Positions 27,651-29,381 of a stretch of 29,381 nt of DNA are shown here, one piece after another. The stretch spans positions 1 to 29,381 of IMG/VR virus record IMGVR_UViG_3300025070_000159. One strand, 5' to 3'. Position 1 is the first letter of the stretch. Each line of letters opens with the position of its first letter. The stretch is from a virus. Below the pieces are notes generated by a model. That model searched no databases. It saw nothing but the letters and a program-made list of their open reading frames with translations, and was not told the origin of the DNA. The translations under genes and the position numbers were made by a program.

Positions 27651-28367
27651 CAATTCGCCTAGTTTTTCAGCCTCTACGGCTACTGTGGCGATGGGCTGCG
27701 GGTTAGCAGTCCCTAATACCTCAAAGTTAGCGGTAACATCTGGGATGGTGGCAAAGGCTTGCAGGCTGGCTGTAGCGGTTGCAAGTAGGCCACCTTCTGC
27801 ATTGACTGACGCAGAAGTAGATGCAGAGCTATCACCAACCCGCACACGGATCCCAGCAGAACTAACACTTGCAGAAGAAGAGATAGAGGACGCGCCAAGC
27901 TGGATGCGAATACCGTCAGCAGATACGGAGACATTTGCAGACAGTGAAGATGCACCAATGACAACCCTAATAGCTTCTGCTGTTGCTGTAGCAGTCGCAG
28001 ATGGTTGAGCGGCACCAACAACAATACGCACACCCTCTGCTGACATTGTAGACGGCCCAGCAAGTGCAGACGCACCAAACTGGATACGAATACCATCAGC
28101 AGCAACAGTGCTGGTAACATTTATGTTACTCGCGCCAAGCCGTATGCGTACGCCTTCAGAAGTTACGGTAGATGCTGTAGATGCTGCGGCAGCACCCTCA
28201 AAAATACCAAAGCCAACAGCGGCTACAGATGCAGATGTGGATGGGGTGGATTCACCCTCACGCAGAGCGGCAGTCAGCCAGATAGAACTATCTAGCGAAT
28301 AGGGGAGACTGTCTAAGTCGCCCCAGTTATCTAACTGCTCAAGTGTTGGCCCTACGATGTCAGCCAT
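27486..28367 (-). CDS. structural protein of exact 20-aa and 10-aa repeats
   Basis: The 293-aa product is built of repeats. Residues 59-198 are seven 20-aa units of the form ASSLSANVSVSADGIRIQLG, with hydrophobic residues at fixed steps. Residues 240-290 are 10-aa units with Trp at 240, 250, 260, 270, 280 and 290 (for example WTEVPAGGES). Such regularity suggests a beta-solenoid or fibrous decoration/tail protein. It overlaps the hub gene by four bases and is two bases after the next structural gene, so it belongs to the virion operon. Exact role unknown. Confidence 0.82.
   Translation of the reverse strand: MADIVGPTLEQLDNWGDLDSLPYSLDSSIWLTAALREGESTPSTSASVAAVGFGIFEGAAAASTASTVTSEGVRIRLGASNINVTSTVAADGIRIQFGASALAGPSTMSAEGVRIVVGAAQPSATATATAEAIRVVIGASSLSANVSVSADGIRIQLGASSISSSASVSSAGIRVRVGDSSASTSASVNAEGGLLATATASLQAFATIPDVTANFEVLGTANPQPIATVAVEAEKLGELWGIIAPEGEVWSEVADEGESWTEVPAGGESWTPITAGSETWTNVSAGNESWSSQ
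27774..28193 (-). repeat. seven tandem 60-base repeats (20 aa each)
   Basis: The DNA repeats in steps of 60 bases with marked divergence between copies, so selection appears to hold the protein pattern (Gly at position 20, Ile/Val-Arg-Ile/Val before it) more than the bases. Confidence 0.8.
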
Positions 28368-28369
28368 GA

Positions 28370-28759
28370 CTAGGCCGCCGTAATGTCAACGCCTGAAGCT
28401 GCTACCTTAAAGATGTCACCATCATTGATTGTCTTAGAAGCCGTCAATGCTGCGTGGAACAGCAGGTTGCCAGAGGACGAAGCATCGTAAATACCGATGT
28501 GCGTAATCGTACCCCAGTTACCGCCAGAGGCAGCAGGGAACTCAACAGCACCGCTATTAGAGGCAGTGCCGGATGACGACGCACCAAACGCCATAGCCTG
28601 ACGCGCGTAGCCGTTGCCGCTTACTTCAGCGCCGGTGCCAGCATCAGTCGGGTCAGCAGTGTGCAGCCCAATATAAACAGCGGCAGGAGCAGAGGTGCTG
28701 CTTGTGCCTAAGAAGTGGTCAAGGAAGGCATCTTCCAAGTAATCGCTCATTGCGCTCAT
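28370..28759 (-). CDS. virion structural protein (tail-fibre-like small family)
   Basis: The 129-aa product has the pattern of a common small phage family: MSDYLEDAFLDHFLG, AAVYIGLHTADPTDAG, EVSGNGYARQAM, then GGNWGTITHIGIYDASSSGN and LLFHAALTASKTI. It is often annotated as a phage tail fibre or structural protein. GGAGAA precedes the ATG. It lies between the adaptor and the repeat protein. Confidence 0.82.
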   Translation of the reverse strand: MSAMSDYLEDAFLDHFLGTSSTSAPAAVYIGLHTADPTDAGTGAEVSGNGYARQAMAFGASSSGTASNSGAVEFPAASGGNWGTITHIGIYDASSSGNLLFHAALTASKTINDGDIFKVAASGVDITAA

Positions 28760-28761
28760 GT

Positions 28762-29381
28762 CTATTCTCCGTAATCAGATTTCATTTGAAGAGCAGAGCC
28801 AGCAAACTGACCCTCAGCTTCTTCACGTTTAATCTCTGTAATTGCGCGTGTAAACAACTGCTCATACAAAGCAGTTTTCTGGTCATCCATCAAATATACA
28901 CCAGCAGCGCCCAAAGAGCCATATAGATATGCGTCAGGATGACGAGTTAAGATTGTATTGCTAGTGTTACTGTCAGACAGCCCATCAACACCCTCACCGT
29001 AAATAAGCTCTGCCGTGTAGGCGCTATCAGGTGTAGGTGCAAACTTAATTTCGCTACCAAAGATTGTGTAGGCGCGAGGCTTGCCTGTTGCATTAGATGT
29101 GTAGTGGCTGTCAAGCGCCATAGGTGTGTAATACTCAAGCACCTCAGTCGGTGTTGTGTTTAGCTTGACGGAGCGAATGGAACGCATATCAGTCGGCAGA
29201 GAAACAAATGCGTCACCGGCAGAAAGGGTTGCATTGGCTCGTTTTGTTTGGGAGCGTGTACCAAGTTCGCGGCTCATACGCGCCTCTGCAAGAGAGATAA
29301 ACTCAGGGATACGGTCAGTCAAATCATCACGAGCTAAGAAGTTCGCAATCGCCGTTTTAAGTTCTGCGTAAGTTCCGATTG
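28762..29381 (-). CDS. head-tail adaptor-like protein (5' end outside window)
   Basis: The frame is open to the window edge; residues GTYAELKTAIANFLARDDLT precede the TTG codon at 29322, so the true start lies outside. The pattern (YAELK...ANFLxRxDLTDRIPEFISLAEARMSREL, then SLPTDMRSIRSVKLN and a YLYGSLGAAGVYLMDD helix) fits short-tailed phage head-tail adaptor proteins of the gp4/gp6-like kind. Its position before tail genes in the minus-strand operon agrees. At least 206 aa are present. Confidence 0.82.
   Translation of the reverse strand, partial: IGTYAELKTAIANFLARDDLTDRIPEFISLAEARMSRELGTRSQTKRANATLSAGDAFVSLPTDMRSIRSVKLNTTPTEVLEYYTPMALDSHYTSNATGKPRAYTIFGSEIKFAPTPDSAYTAELIYGEGVDGLSDSNTSNTILTRHPDAYLYGSLGAAGVYLMDDQKTALYEQLFTRAITEIKREEAEGQFAGSALQMKSDYGE

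Overview
The window is about 29 kb of a tailed double-stranded DNA phage genome (Caudoviricetes). It most likely has a short tail: the portal is 666 aa, there is a hub/stabilisation-type protein, large Gly/Ala-rich ejection-type proteins, and no tape measure, sheath or tube gene. Promoters are sigma70-like (TTGACT-N17-TATATT/TATTAT). Family resemblances (holin_3TM-like, DUF5872-like, ERF, small basic proteins like those of marine podoviruses) suggest an aquatic, perhaps alphaproteobacterial host; this host call is an inference. No integrase, tRNA, CRISPR or IS element was seen. The window is incomplete: genes are cut at both ends, and no capsid, scaffold or DNA polymerase gene is visible. The two ends are probably joined through the missing head genes of a circularly permuted genome.

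Layout. (1) 1-4918, minus strand: packaging and portal block. Order of transcription is TerL, one acidic small protein, six tiny basic proteins (one with an AT-hook, one a zinc ribbon), portal, then a partial gene. Most junctions are overlapping stop/start codons. (2) 4930-6100: a mixed interval. The putative small terminase (minus) is separated from TerL by a plus-strand early gene and a non-coding stretch holding four iteron-like repeats and a terminator. (3) 5052-14709, plus strand: early and replication region. Five short transcription units share nearly identical promoters, each with a palindrome in its spacer and a predicted 5'-terminal mRNA hairpin whose loop carries the Shine-Dalgarno sequence. 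These units encode small proteins including a papain-like-fold candidate and two HTH regulators. Next come two PD-(D/E)XK-like proteins, an HTH replication-initiator-like gene with three more iteron-like repeats inside its coding sequence, and a recombination/replication operon (RecB-like nuclease, ERF annealing protein, SSB-like protein, zinc protein, stand-alone DnaA domain IV). (4) 14706-18762, minus: DUF5872-like protein, M15 peptidase endolysin, holin, endonuclease, membrane/coiled-coil protein, two exported proteins and small membrane proteins. (5) 18764-29381, minus: two tail-fibre genes (one ending in an S74 chaperone, one unusually AT-rich), ejection/internal virion proteins, hub-like protein, a structural protein of exact 20-aa and 10-aa repeats, and a head-tail adaptor cut by the window end.

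How it may work together: host polymerase probably reads the early plus-strand units first; one or both small HTH proteins could repress them through the spacer palindromes. The HTH initiator and the DnaA-domain protein would act on the iterons and DnaA box, ERF and the nuclease would handle recombination, and the minus-strand packaging, virion and lysis genes would be expressed late. The most unusual content is regulatory: the hairpin leaders, the operator-in-spacer promoters and the two-cluster iteron system.
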